The notes: generated by a model not told the origin, from the letters alone. A DNA stretch of 64,000 nt from Asterias rubens (GCF_902459465.1 NC_047068.1:11346001-11410000), one strand, 5' to 3'; shown: positions 1-11,490, numbered from the stretch's first letter. Numbers and translations are program-made.

Positions 1-546
1 CATAATTAGTTGTTTTGTTTTAAACAAAATCGACAAATTTGGTTACATTGTTACCAAAAATAGCGATCTTTTCTTGATTTGCACTTATGGCTTTCCATAG
101 TTTTCCAATCTGGGTTGGCAAAAACTCGGGCTGTGACGTTGCAAAAGAAAGGTCTATAGAAAACTAAATCAGATACATTGTCATACACTAAACTTCAGAT
201 TTCTTCTCAATTTTTGTGTAGGTCAGCATTTTGGAATTTTTGCTAATTACCCTAGAAGAAACACTCCCAAAAACTCATGCACACCACTTGTTATCCTTGG
301 GGGAACTCGTGTCCGGTACGTCCTGTTCCAGAACAGTGCGGTTTATGCTGGCATTGTGTTATGAAAAACAAAATACAGTCTAAATCTAAATCTAAATACA
401 AAATCAAAATCAAAAACACGCAAAACACAATGTATTTGCTGTCAGTGACCATCACTCACGCTTCTCCTATTCCTAAGTTGTTGACATTACCTGGTGAAGA
501 GCGCCCTCTCTTGGTGAATGGCAGATAGTCTAAAGTTTCCCATTAA

Positions 547-740
547 AATAACTAGATCGGCCGCGCGTAAATACGCGCCATTGCCTGTGTAGAAACAGTT
601 TTTGTTCGCCATGGACGCAGTAAAAGTTTCACGTTCGAAAGGCGACGCGCGAAAATGTACACGGGAGATAGGCAATGGCAGCCCCCATGCCAGAACCCAT
701 GCCAGAACCCGCGTATGTACGCGCGGCCGATCTAGTTATT
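547..740. mobile_element. Short inverted-repeat element (MITE-like)
   Basis: The ends are near-perfect inverted repeats: AATAACTAGATCGGCC at the left and its complement ending at 740, continuing inward as a GC-rich GCGCGTA stretch. It is about 194 bp with no coding capacity. The same terminal sequence recurs at 782 as the left end of the unit holding a THAP exon, so the two are probably related non-autonomous copies. The target duplication was not resolved. Confidence 0.6.
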
Positions 741-1020
741 CTATTCTATATCTATGGGATTTCTACATAAATATAGAATAGAACAACTAGATCGGCCGCG
801 CGTACAATACGCTGGTTCAGCCTGTGCGCTGCCATTAATCACGTGCTGACGGCAACGCGCAACATTTGAAATGATGTGATGAGCATGCTCGACGACCAAA
901 CACACATTTTGACTAAAACGAGGAGCCAAACGTCTTTAAATTTCCGGATACTGTAGTCTCTTTCCATCCATTTTAGAATAGGCCTAACGTTTACCGAGTA
1001 TTTCTTATGGTGTAGATGAA

Positions 1021-1922
1021 ATGGTGAATAATTGTGCAGCAGCTATATGTAAAAGCCGAGGGAGGAGAACAGAACCTGGAGGACAATATCTCCCTAAACT
1101 GAGATACCATAGGTGAGTACAAGTACATGTACATGTACATGTACACTCATTATACACATTTATGCGTGCACTATAGTTGGGATAAATGCTAGGCCTAATT
1201 TGTTGAGGGTGGTCGATGATACAGGAGTCCAGAGTCAGAGTTCGTTATTGAGGTTAAACTAACGGTTCTTTTCAGAAAACAAGAACAAAAGAACAAAAAG
1301 AAATTTAGATAGATTACTGACACCAACGGCGAAGCAAACCGTATGCCCTACTAACTGGACAGTCAGTAACCATAGCATAGAAGAAATGCTTGCGTTCTGA
1401 TTAAATCCAAAGGTGCATTCATCAGCTGAGGCAACTGACATCATTTTAATTCATATTCGAAACAGACATCCAGCGCCAAGTTGCAGTGTTATTTTTCAAG
1501 TGAGAAATACAAACAAGCAACATTAAAGCTCATATTAACCTATAGACCCTATTGCTTTTTGTTTCCATCTCAGATTTCCCCTCAAGGACAAAAAGAGGAT
1601 GTGCATTTGGTTGCACAGAGTAAACAGGAAGAGAGTGTTCCGTATGTATAATGGTACCACCACACCGTCACCTATGGCCAAGCTTATGGAGACCATGGAA
1701 GGAAGAGCAGCCCAAGATATGATTAAGAGTGGTGTGTTTTCGTCACAGCACAGCACACCCTTGATCCAGCTAATTCTTTCCTCCACGATCCATCACATGG
1801 AGAGAGCCTGGTATGTGGTAACCAGCATCGCTCGCCAGTATCTTCGAGTCAGGGCGTATGACTTCGGGGAAAAAAACTACAGAGAAGCTTCAAGGCCAGA
1901 AATTACGAAGCGTGTATTTTAA
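1021..1922 (+). pseudogene. THAP-domain transposase remnant (two exons)
   Basis: Exon A (1021-1112) encodes an N-terminus with Met-x3-Cys-x4-Cys spacing, the start of a THAP zinc finger, and ends at a GTGAGT donor. Exon B (acceptor AG at 1572-1573, coding from 1574) continues in phase with FPLKDKKRMCIWLHR, matching the Pro and Trp region of THAP domains, and stays open to a stop at 1920-1922. The second half of the finger (Cys-x2-His) is not seen, and the tail (ARQYLRVRAYDFGEKNY) resembles C-terminal helices of transposase-like ORFs. The joined product would be about 146 residues, too short for a transposase. Most likely a deletion derivative; a small host gene is less likely. Confidence 0.45.
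1121..1145. repeat. Short (GTACAT)n tract
   Basis: Simple tandem repeat of ACATGT/GTACAT just inside the intron of the THAP remnant. Confidence 0.8.
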
Positions 1923-2349
1923 GTTGGTTTTGTTCAAAGGGCAATAAAACTGCAAAGGATATGACTGGTTTCAGACGATTGGTGATAGTTTTTACAAAAT
2001 ATTGTAGTCAATATTTAAAAGACTATTAGGACGCCAGTTGTTTAAATCATGACGGGTCCTCAACTCCTTTTAAGTTTGACCAGAGCGGACCTCATAGAAT
2101 TGCTTAAAACCCCTTCAGCGAAGCGAAACAGTCATTGTATTATTAAGATGTCATTACAAAGAATATACCAAAACATTTGGTAAAATTCTACCGTGGGGCC
2201 GTTTTCACATAGACTTTTGTTTTCGTTCATTTGAAAGAGAGCATTGTACATTAGACGTGATGTATCGTATTGAAATGTAATGTAATGTAATGATATAATT
2301 AGACTTCTCGTTAACATTAAATATTTACCTGAATTAATTATTAATAACA

Positions 2350-2760
2350 ACACTATAGCTGGGCTGGCCCTTAAGGCCCCATTATTATGCGATAAACCTC
2401 ATTATGTGCGCCACCCATATGGACCTCTTATATTGCCCAAGATTGTCCATACGAATCCCAAATCCCATATGGGATAGCCAAGGTTGTTTTTCCCATGATG
2501 GCCCCCAGTATCACGTATAGGTTATCTGGGCCAACCCATATTGGACCCATATGAATCTTTGGTGCAGGATCCAGTGGGCCCTCAATTTTGGATTACCCCA
2601 AAAGAGGCCCGTATTGGTCCCATGTTGACCCATCTAGAACCCATGGGTTATCTGGGCCAGCAGGGGTTCAGGATCAGCAGGGGTCCATTATGGTTAAATC
2701 CATGACAGACCCATATCTTGGCCCATATTATAGGACCCATGGGAATGCTTCTTGGGTTAT
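2350..2760. repeat. Degenerate minisatellite rich in GGCCCATAT
   Basis: Words such as GGCCCATAT, CCCATATGGG and ATCTGGGCC recur irregularly. The open frame at 2588-2773 is made of these words and has no recognisable domain, so it is taken as a by-product of the repeat. From 1923 to 2350 only AT-rich sequence is seen. Confidence 0.45.
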
Positions 2761-3115
2761 GCGTGTAGATTGATCAATCAGAGAACGAAAGCCATATAGG
2801 AATAACTAGTATACCGACAAAGTCATCTGCACGGATTGATGTTTAGAACAGTTGAGCAAATTAGGATTAAAGTTTAAGATTAAAGTTTTCGCATTAAGGC
2901 ATGAGTCAAAAAGCTGTTGAAAGTTTTCCAGACAAGTAAAATGTCAAACGCCGTACACAAAAATCACAAAAATAAAATGCACTGTTTGTTTTGCATTGCA
3001 TGCAATTGTAGCGATCGATTGGAACACCCTGTGATTGGTAACTACTCCGAACAATTTACAAAATCAATAAATATTCTTGGCTAGTTCGTTGTTATTTTGT
3101 TGTTATTTGTTACAG

Positions 3116-3212
3116 GTTTTCCTTTCTATGCCACCTACACATCTTCAAAGTTTGCCGTTGAGGGCTTCTCCGAATCCATAGCTTCAGTATTGCGTGACGC
3201 ATACAATATCAG
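3116..3212 (+). CDS. SDR exon 4, intact (left copy)
   Basis: Acceptor TACAG ends at 3115 and donor GTACAC starts at 3213. The exon enters with two bases completing a Gly codon and leaves with two bases of an Arg codon. It contains catalytic Tyr and Lys spaced YTSSK. Compared with the right copy at 15712 it has 39 extra bases; otherwise the two are almost identical. Confidence 0.88.
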
Positions 3213-6200
3213 GTACACTCAATTATTTATGATTCGTATTGTTTGAAGCCTTGCATGGTGTGGATACACAGGAAGAAACTCTAAATAAATAGAAAACTTG
3301 CGGGTACAACCATAATTATTGTGATTTTTTATTTATAAAAAACAAAATAAAAGCTTAAACTGAAGCTCTACCGCCAGTATAAGTCCAGCAGTCTCCTGAA
3401 GACGAGCAGAGTATACTGTTCGAAACGTCTAGACCAAACCGGCTCTTTTTAGAGCCGACACACTCTCAAAAGAGATTTTATGGTTGTACCCGCAAGTTTA
3501 CTTTTTATTTGTAGTTTCTTCCTATTATTATGATTCGGTTGGAGGCTTAAAATTTAAAGAGATTTAAATTTAAATCTTTTATAGGATTAAATTTAAAATA
3601 AATCCTACAGATTTATTTTTAGTCCAAATCGATTTAATAAGTCAACAATTATTATCCGCAGAGTCATTTTGTTTTTCAATCCTCCGAACGATTAAAAAAG
3701 GACGCCAACTTTATGGACAGTGGACCAATCAGCGTGACGCGATTTCGTGACGTATTGCACGAACGTACAAGTACAACTCAAAACTTTGTCGGCAGCCATT
3801 AAAATAAACCGACTGTGTGTGTGCGCGCTGCTATGATGCTAGCTAACTACTAGTAGTACTAGTAGTACTACTGCTGTCTGCTTTATGCTAAACGCGCACG
3901 TTCAATTACAAATGTAAACGTACATGAACGATGATCAGTCATTCATAGTCACACAAGTTTCTTGGGTCAGAACAGTCGGCAGTAGGGAGGCAAAACTTCA
4001 ATATTTCCTGAGGTAGGTGAATCCAATCTTATGTAGGACTAGTATATCGGATAGGATATGGATAGGTTTGCAATGATTGTTTACACGACGATCATGACCT
4101 GTGGTAAAAATTATCTCGACGAAATTATGTTAATGTTATACATTTTATACAACGTCCACGTATATTTATTGTTGTATTAAAGTCAGTGTGAACATCGTTG
4201 TTAACTAAATAAACCAAACGTTAACCATTCCATGGAGAAACGTTATCATGTCCATGGCCATGACCATACTCCGCATAGACAGAGACAACGAACTTGAAGA
4301 GGAAAAGAGTGAATTTAAGACCGATTTTCACTCAGTTTCCCCCACCAACCAAGTTCATTTTTTCCCAGCGGCGACGGCGGACCAGATTTCAGCTCCCCGT
4401 TGCATATACTCTCTCTACAGTTCAAGCGGCAGTGTTTTACTGTTTGGTGTTGCTTTTGTTGGTCACCCAACATGATAATTCATATATAGATAGGACAATA
4501 TTTTACAAGAGAAACGTGTCTAATTTATAGACTCTGTGCTCTAAAATTAAAAATGAAGAAAGAACGATTTCGATAGGCTAGCAAATTTAAATTAGTTAGA
4601 GAATCATGTTTCTTTTTAATAATATATCTTGAGTGAACCCATAGTGGTATTGTTTTGCAGAATAAATAATTTAAGAAAATGTGGTCTTAAATCCTGGAAA
4701 ATATAATGCACAGATTTTTTGCGAGTCGACAAAAAAAAAAACATGACACAATTTTGTTGGACCAAATTGTCTCTAGTTAAAGCTTTGTTTGAAGTTCCAT
4801 AGGCTACTACTAAAACTCGTTATAATAATGTGAGGTTTTCTTAATTTGTATCGTCTGAATGTTTCCATTTTCCTGGTGACCTGTCTTCCTTCTGGTCGCT
4901 GTTTACAGTTTTCTTCGTTCAGGCAAAGTCAAGAGATTTCAATTGTATCTGATGCAAATTCCAACATTAATAATAGTCAGATCAAGCTGGTAAGCATGTC
5001 TTGTGTTTTTTCGTTGATATATTATTCCCATGTAATACAATTAAGATACAATTAAAATTTTGCATTTGGTGGCATGGTTGCTAAGGAAAGTGATACTTTT
5101 TACGATATGGTGGGAGATACAGTTTAATACAAAACTGTTTTTAAAAACGAGTGGTTTGTGTGCATATGGCCACCTGAGCCCTATTGCAAGAGCCTCAATA
5201 ACATAAACTAGAAAATAGAGACTAACATGTTTTTTATATTCAACGATTGTGTGCTGGTCAACAGAAAAACAACCGTAAATTACAGTGACATAAACTTTAC
5301 ATTTAGTTAATGCTACCATTTTCCATGGTAAATGATGTGGAGGGTTTGTTAACACTAACTAACAGTCGTCTGGATGTTTTCATGTTTCAGGTGACCTTTA
5401 TTCCTTAGTGTTTGCTGTTTACAGTTTCCTTCATCCAGTGATGAAGTCAAGAGGTTTCAATTGTAGCTGTTGAGGTTCAGAACATTATTCAGAACAAGCT
5501 GGTAAGTACTATTTGCCCTAGATGGAGGTTGTCTAAAATTATGTTTCCTTTACTGAAATGTAACAGTGGTCCATTTCACTAAGCAATAACATTCATTGCA
5601 AGACAAATTGTCATTATTACCATGCTAATTTGTATTGTGACATCACACTTTACTTAGCAACTGCGATTGATTTGCAGCTAAAATCAAACTTAGCTCTTTG
5701 TGAAACCTGGGCCTACTAATTCCACTTTAAGCCACAATGTTATTTAAATCAACTCTATCAGAAAGAACTCACATTTATTTAGAACTTGATTTCTTTGACG
5801 CAATTGCTTTTGCTATAAACAAGGAGTGAGTTTATGATAATATCATTTGAAAAACAATCACATATCCACGTATCATAGCTGAGTAATTTGAAAGTATTTA
5901 ATCTTGTCACATAAACATGCGGATTCACCTATATCAAGGTCACATTCACATACAGGTCAAGGGTCACTTTTGTGTTTGTTGTATTATACATACATGTTTT
6001 TGATCATGGTTATGTCGACCAGGGACAGAATTCTTCAAAGACGTTTCTTTGGGACTTAAACAGCCCACCCCTTTTTCCAAACCGGTCAAGAAAAAACTCT
6101 GCATTTCAAATGAGAACATTTCATTATCACGAGCATGTTTTTTTTTTCAAATACAGGAGGGGAGTAGCACACACATCGATGAAGCAATTACAAACTTGAC

Positions 6201-7711
6201 ATCTAAAGAGATACAGCAACCTGAACAACTTCCCTGAGAGAAAGCTGAAGCAGTTTGTCTTTTGTCTGGATTGCATTCCAGTTAGTGGGGGGGGGGGTCG
6301 TCAGTAGTTGAAACTTTTGATAAGTTCATCAAATCCGTTATTTTGAGTGTGGGTCAGACTATTCTGAAAAACCAACAACTTTGGAGATCCCTGCTGCAAT
6401 GAAATCCGGTTATCCAACTGATATCAAACACAATTCACAAACCTAATTTGAAGTGGCATTCCCTTGGATACAGCATACAGTTTTGCTTAAAATAAATATT
6501 TTGTAGGAGAAAGGTAGTGCATCAGTTAATTCAAAAGCATTTAACAAATTGTTTGTGGCAATATCTTTTTTTTAAAACAAGTTATTTGAAACAAAGCTAG
6601 TGTCGTAACTAGACTGTCCATGTTCACCCTATCTAGGAAACAAACAAATTGTTTTGTTTTAAAATAAATCTCTCAAAAGTGCCCAGAGGCTGTAAACAAC
6701 TGGTTAACAACCACTCGAATCTTAGAATATTTGAATGAAATTGCAGATTTTACTCTTGAGTGATAAACATGTAGCCACAAAATAGAACTTTTCATGTTTA
6801 TGGACAACATAGGTCAAATGTATGTCGAGGTTTATTGTCGAAACTATGTGTATTAATTAACTTGTATATTTGAAAATTAAATTTTGAAGGCAAATATTTT
6901 AAAACTGTTGTTTTTTTTTTACTTTGTTTTGTTTTTCCTGCTGGTTCAGAAATCGTGTTTAATGTTTTAATCCCAAGGCAGATTATAAATGAATCCGAAA
7001 AGATTGCTAGCATCTAGGTTTAAATCATTCAACGGGTGAAGGTTAAATCTGTAAAGATTTGAAAAAATAAATCCACTGGGATTGATTAAATTAATCCTCC
7101 AAAGACTAATTGTTTAAATCTTTTGAAAGATTAATTTTAAATCCACGCTGATTGGTCCCTAACGACAATCCTTGAAAGATTTAAAATTTAATCCTGTGGA
7201 TTTAAATTTAAATCCTTGTAATTTAGAGTTTATCCGAAAGAAAACTTTATCACACAATAGCCAAGGTTGAAGTTTAGATGTGGAAGAAAACCCCAGAGAG
7301 TTATTCCAGGGAAAACCCAGGCAATCAGGTAGTGACTGAAAAAAAAACTTAGCGGAATCAGAGGTGGAAGTTTGTTACTAATTTTGTTTTTGTATTTTGT
7401 TCAGAGTTTCCCTCGTTGAGCCAGGACCAGTGGCGACGCCGACCGCATTGAAAGTTGCTAATGACAGGCCAACTTTCTTAGAGTCCGAAGCCGAAATGGA
7501 GAAAGTCTTCGCCATTCGCGCCATGTACCTGAGCACTCTGGCTCACGTCGTCCAGACGTCTGAGGAAATAGCTCAGTTGCATCTAGAGATAATACTTAGC
7601 GACAATCCGCATCTGCGGTACCAGACCAGTGAGTATGTGAAGGAGATGGCCGCAGCCAAGTTCAAGGATCCAACTACAGATGATGTCCTGAATGAAGTAA
7701 AACGGAGTTAG
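3116..7711 (+). CDS. RDH8/HSD17B1-like short-chain dehydrogenase, 3' part (exons 4 and 5)
   Basis: Two exons joined across a 4.2 kb intron: 3116-3212 and 7405-7711, stop at 7709-7711. The family consists of NADP(H)-dependent oxidoreductases acting on retinoids or steroids; the substrate cannot be told here. Exon 4 carries the active-site YTSSK motif (YxxxK), followed by FAVEGFSESIASVLRDAYNIR. Exon 5 starts with VSLVEPGPV, the conserved PG segment after the active site in RDH8 and 17-beta-HSD1, and ends with a variable C-terminal region. The GT-AG junction restores the frame (AG + A gives Arg). Exons 1-3 are not found upstream in the same orientation. Either they lie beyond the left edge, or the parts at 11-14.6 kb belong to this gene and the region is rearranged or misassembled. 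The intron holds a MITE and a 3.7 kb element absent from the paralogous intron. Confidence 0.8.
3270..3523. mobile_element. MITE with about 45-bp terminal inverted repeats, intronic
   Basis: The left end AGGAAGAAACT and an inner arm ACTTGCGGGTACAACCATAA are mirrored at the right end. It lies about 57 bp after SDR exon 4. The paralogous intron after 15769 runs straight through this point without it, so it is an insertion. It contains a CTGAAGA-stem-GAAA segment at 3396-3425 resembling a hammerhead ribozyme core. Confidence 0.7.
3690..4012 (+). promoter_or_regulatory. Possible promoter and 5' non-coding exon inside the 3.7 kb element
   Basis: A CCAAT-type box (ACCAATCAGCGTGACG), a TGACG motif and GC-rich sequence are followed by a GAG/GTAGGTGA splice-donor-like site at 4012/4013. 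This is arrangement only; no TATA box or start site could be fixed. Confidence 0.2.
4909..4989 (+). other. Exon-like segment, copy 1
   Basis: An 81-base segment between an acceptor (GTTTACAG) and a donor (GTAAGC), open in one frame as 27 codons (FSSFRQSQEISIVSDANSNI and onward). It would join in phase to the segment at 6157. No family is recognised. A related copy lies about 515 bp downstream. Confidence 0.3.
5425..5501 (+). other. Exon-like segment, copy 2 (frame broken)
   Basis: A diverged repeat of 4909-4989 with the same acceptor (GTTTACAG) and donor (CAAGCTG/GTAAGT) but 77 bases long and closed by stops in the frame of copy 1. This looks like tandem duplication of an exon with its splice sites, followed by decay. 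Confidence 0.3.
6157..6237 (+). other. Possible terminal exon of a short ORF
   Basis: An acceptor-like T-rich tract ending ATACAG is followed by 26 codons (EGSSTHIDEAITNLTSKEIQ and onward) and a TGA. It is in phase with 4909-4989. No start codon or homologue is known, so this is a weak prediction. Confidence 0.22.
7268..7345. repeat. SINE-like fragment shared with 15890-15965
   Basis: GATGTGGAAG, ATTCCAGGG and CCCAGGCAATCAGGTAGTG match a stretch in the paralogous intron. At 15890-16075 the same sequence continues into a tRNA-like segment on the minus strand, so this is a SINE fragment present before or during the duplication. Confidence 0.55.
7405..7711 (+). CDS. SDR exon 5 (C-terminal exon)
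   Basis: Acceptor TTCAG ends at 7404; stop TAG at 7709-7711. It encodes about 102 residues starting VSLVEPGPVATPT, the conserved proline-glycine loop of the SDR fold, then a substrate-lid and C-terminal region. No second copy of this exon was found to the right. Confidence 0.85.
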
Positions 7712-8243
7712 ATCTAGCATTTAAATAGTGCAGGTTCAGATTGAAACTGTTTCTCATATTTTAATGCTTTCGATTAAGAATTGACCTCTTTCTCAGATTA
7801 TTTTAATAATTTGAGATATTTTGTTATTGAAAAATAAGTACTAGTGAAAAACAATTAGTTTTAGCAACTGTTTTGTTACTGGTTAAAAGGAGGAAGAATA
7901 TAATTATCCACGCAATTTTACCTTGTTTAAAGTTGTGTTGTTTGCCTCTTTCCTTCGTGACACAGTCCGTCATTTTGTAGAACCGCATTATTTTGACTCC
8001 ACAAAATGGCGGACCGTTTAGTTCACGAAGTAAAAGGAAATCACACAATTTCGTGCCAGAGGCCTATATACAGGCGGTATTCGAGTTGGCGGTAACAGCT
8101 CCGGTTGCGACTGTTACATGGGTGTTGCTTCGGACTGCTATTATTTAAACCAAATTAATGATAACATCGAAATGGAGGATATAGCCTTTGCTGCCAATTC
8201 GGACACATTGGAATGTTTTAATAACACGTGGTGTCCGTTTACA

Positions 8244-8695
8244 TTAATAAGGGAATCAATGTGTGGTGAAGAGGTTTTCAACTAGTGGTTTAATCCAAAC
8301 GAGGCCTGGTTCTTGATAATTTTACCGAGACGAAGTCGAGGTAAATTATCAAGAACCAGGACTCGGCGGGTTTAAACCACTAGTTGAAAACCGATTCAAC
8401 ACACTTTGATTCCCATTCATAAATACCTTTTCGGTCAAAAAACATCAACACTTATGGTCCAAAAGTAAAATAAATGCACTTCTTATAAGGGAATGCTGTG
8501 CGCGTCGCGCGTATCGCACCGTTGCTCTCGACCAATAGGAATGAAGAAACTGCTTATAAGCACAGGTGACAGCTCGCGTGTCACGCCCATGTTTCAACAC
8601 TTTTTACTGGTCATAAACAAAGGTTTATACACACCCACGTGACGCGCTCTCCACCAATAGGAATAGCGAAACTGTCTGAGGTATTTATGAATGGA
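8244..8695. mobile_element. Foldback head plus ATAAATACC inverted-repeat body
   Basis: At 8244-8420 a hairpin with arms of about 60 bp (core CCTGGTTCTTGATAATTTTACC and its complement) encloses the loop GAGACGAAGTCGA. It is followed by a body bounded by CATTCATAAATACC (8415) and GGTATTTATGAATGG (8680). The same order, hairpin then ATAAATACC-bounded body, occurs at 42248-42960. No ORF of note. Confidence 0.5.
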
Positions 8696-8696
8696 T

Positions 8697-8990
8697 ATTT
8701 AAAGGCTGTGTGATGGACACTATTGGTAATTATTCAAAATAGTTATTAGCATAAAACCTTACTTGGTAACGAGTAATTGGGAGCTGTTGATAATATAAAA
8801 CATTGTGAGAAACAGCTCCCTCTGAAAACATAGTTTTCGAGAAGAAGTAATATTCCCCCAAGTTGTGTTTTCCTTCATTATTATCTCGCAACTTCGACCA
8901 CCAAGAGCTCAAATTTTCACAGGCTTGTTATTTTATTCATATGTTGAGATACACCAAGTGAGAAGGTCTGGTAGTTATCAGTGTCGTTAA
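8697..8990. mobile_element. TTAA-flanked palindromic MITE, family A, copy 1
   Basis: Starts TTTAAAGGCTGTG...GGACACTATTGGTAATT and carries the family interior (GAAACAGCTCCCTCTGAA, TTTTCACAGG, ATATGTTGAGATACAC). The right end is decayed. Eleven copies of this family were recognised in the window, ten of them typical and one a variant. Confidence 0.7.
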
Positions 8991-9149
8991 ACAATGTGGA
9001 GAGACATTGTTTTCGGCACCAATTCGACATGTAGGCCTAACTTTTATTGTATGATCTTTCATGATTTTGCCTAAAAATCAGCATTATGTTAACATAAACG
9101 AAACAATGGGGTCGACATCGTACCTTCAAACCTCAAGTGGTAACCTATA

Positions 9150-11490
9150 ATGTTTATTATAACACACCTCTTGCTCATTCTGTATTCTGGTTGGCTGAAA
9201 CACGGTCACGTGGGGTGAACTAAATCACGCGCGCGTGTTTTGCGGGAAGAGTGTCCGCCGGGTACTAGTCTTTGAAATAGTGGCTGCTGGTTACAGCGCC
9301 CTCTCTTGACGTGAACAGTGAACAGCAACTACAAAACATCGTTTCTTTTCCAGATTTCTGTTATTATTTCACCGAGGTGTGTTATAAAACACATTATTGA
9401 CTGGCATAATTCGTTACTAGTGTACGTCTGGTCCCTCGGGATAATAGACGTACAGTAGTAACCTCAAAGTCATGTTTGCTTTGTCACAAGGAGTGCAACT
9501 TTGACTTAAAGGAAGGATGATATGCAAAGAAAAAGAAGGAGTCGTAGAAAAATAAGAGTATGCAAAATGATAATTTTAATGATACTTTTCCAAGTTAGTT
9601 TAGTTTGTGTTTCAATTGAAGCGATAGACATGTGATATAGCTTGCATTATACCAGACATAGACGGGTAGAATGTTTCACATTGTTTTAGTACAATCTCTG
9701 GACTTCAAAACAAAAAACTCTTTCGAAAATGATGTTTGAATAAAGAAATGTAAAAAAAAAATCACAATTATCCTGAAATTGAGTGGCATTGAGAGTATAA
9801 GACCCCCCCCCCCCCCCCCCAGTGGGTCAGAGTTCACAGCAGAAATATTCTTAGCACTTGGAGGAGAGCCAACAATTTGCATTCTGCACATTTCTGTGAG
9901 TTAGTCAACTAAATTATGCTTAGTCGCAAACTCAGGGTCAATTAACCGGGATTATGTCGATCCGGTGTCCCAGGGAAATCCCCGTAAGAGATTCTGTCTC
10001 AGTAGGAAAATAATGGCCTGTAGGAGTAGGATTTAACAGAGGGCGCTATAGGAAGAAGTTTGTACACAGTTCTTTGTAGGGGGGGCAGAATCTCCGGGTA
10101 CATAATCTCTGTAACAATAATCTGTGTTTACCTCCCAAAAGAGGGCGCTGTTGACAGTGTGATTAAAACATCGCTTCTCTACTCCCGAGCACTCCTGGGT
10201 TGATTGAGCACGAAACTTGGTATTTCTTTAAATATTATAATTTCAGTCAAATTCGGCCGAATTCTTACTTTATTACTGATTCAGTTCATTTACAGAGTAT
10301 GCATCATCACCCTTTGTAAGCTATGATTTGGGAAATAAATTACTTTAATAATTGTTATCGTATCCTGGTGTCATGTGTTTTCAGTAGGATAACAGGAAAA
10401 ATTTTCACAATCAAAAACAAAATATTGTTTTTTTCAAATCATCTATCCAATTTTTTAACAATAACCATTTCACTTCATGGTGTGTTAAAATGTTTAAAGT
10501 TTTGGTTTTACGTTGCGAGAGACAGTCCGCCATTAACAGTGCTTATGCATGCACGACATTAGAGCAACGTCATATGTTTTCTCACCTTTCATTGGTTGGT
10601 AATTTATTGAATATTCAGAAGCTAGTGTGGCGTGCAAAATAAATCAAAAATATTATTCAATTACTACTTAACAAATTTAATTACATTTTTGTCCTAAGGC
10701 ATTATGGCTACTAAATTAGAATCCAGAGATATCATAAGGCATGAAAGTAAAACACCCCCCCCCCCCCCCCTGATGCACTCACACTTCATAACAATCCCTT
10801 TTCCCCCATTTCAGACCAGTAATGTTTGGTTTCAGGAGATAAGAAACCAATCTGTGATATTTTCTCTTTAATGTAGACTTAATATTTATTACGCTTATCG
10901 GAATTTATTACAGTAATGCAGTAAATCAACAACAAAAAATTGTTGTCATTTTCACTTCACATATTTTAATATTTTCCCCACATTTGCACACCATAGAATC
11001 CCAAATAGTAACCACCTCACGTGATCCATCTAGTGACTAAAGCAGAATGAAACTCAACCTAGCAGATGGTAATTTTGTTTTAAACTTTCGAGGTTGGATG
11101 TTTCTTTGACCCATTTGAATGTTGGCATAATAATGCACTAGTGATTAGTACCAGAAATCAATCATTTTATAAATGTTTGAGCTAAACCAACGACAGGAAA
11201 CTTTATTCTTAGCATGATTAAGCCTGATGAAAATACAGACCGTGAGTAAACTGCATAGCTTCTGTCACGGTGCAGCTTGCACAACTTCGCGGTAAACGGG
11301 AATCAAAGTTGGGGACCGAAAACATATGAGGGTCGATAACGTATGACGCTACGATACATAGAATGTTTCAATCGTTGCTTACACAGTTAAACAAGTTGAA
11401 CAATGAGTGTTATAAAAAGATACCAGTATAGTCCAAACAGAGGGAAGGTACAAAATGCAAGTGTCAAATAAAATTAAGAAGTTGAATTAC
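9150..11490. other. Non-coding stretch between SDR pieces
   Basis: No gene is seen. It holds a small hairpin (9409-9462, arms GTTACTAGTGTACGTCT), poly-C runs near 9800 and 10755, and otherwise AT-rich sequence. No SDR exons 2-5 occur on the minus strand here, although minus-strand exon 1 at 11491-11586 would splice in this direction. Confidence 0.5.

Larger units (their letters stand above)
782..1922 (+). mobile_element. Left part of a THAP-bearing DNA transposon
   Basis: It begins with the same terminal sequence as the 547-740 element (CAACTAGATCGGCCGCGCG) about 240 bp before a THAP-like start codon. No matching right terminus was found downstream, so it looks truncated. The right boundary given is only the end of the readable ORF. 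P-like and Kolobok-like transposases carry THAP domains; assignment to either is inference. Confidence 0.4.
3546..7226. mobile_element. About 3.7 kb element with degenerate terminal inverted repeats
   Basis: The left terminal 200 bp and the right terminal 200 bp are inverted relatives: both contain GATTTAAATTTAAATC, AGGATTAAAT and GGACCAATCAGCGTG in mirrored order. The paralogous intron (15770-15900) aligns on both sides (CTCAGAAAGCGAACTTAT against ATCCGAAAGAAAACTTTAT) and lacks the whole segment. No transposase was recognised. It contains exon-like segments at 4909, 5425 and 6157. Edges are approximate. Confidence 0.6.

Noticed and set aside
2588..2773. 61-codon frame
   Set aside because: Made of GGCCCATAT minisatellite words; no domain.
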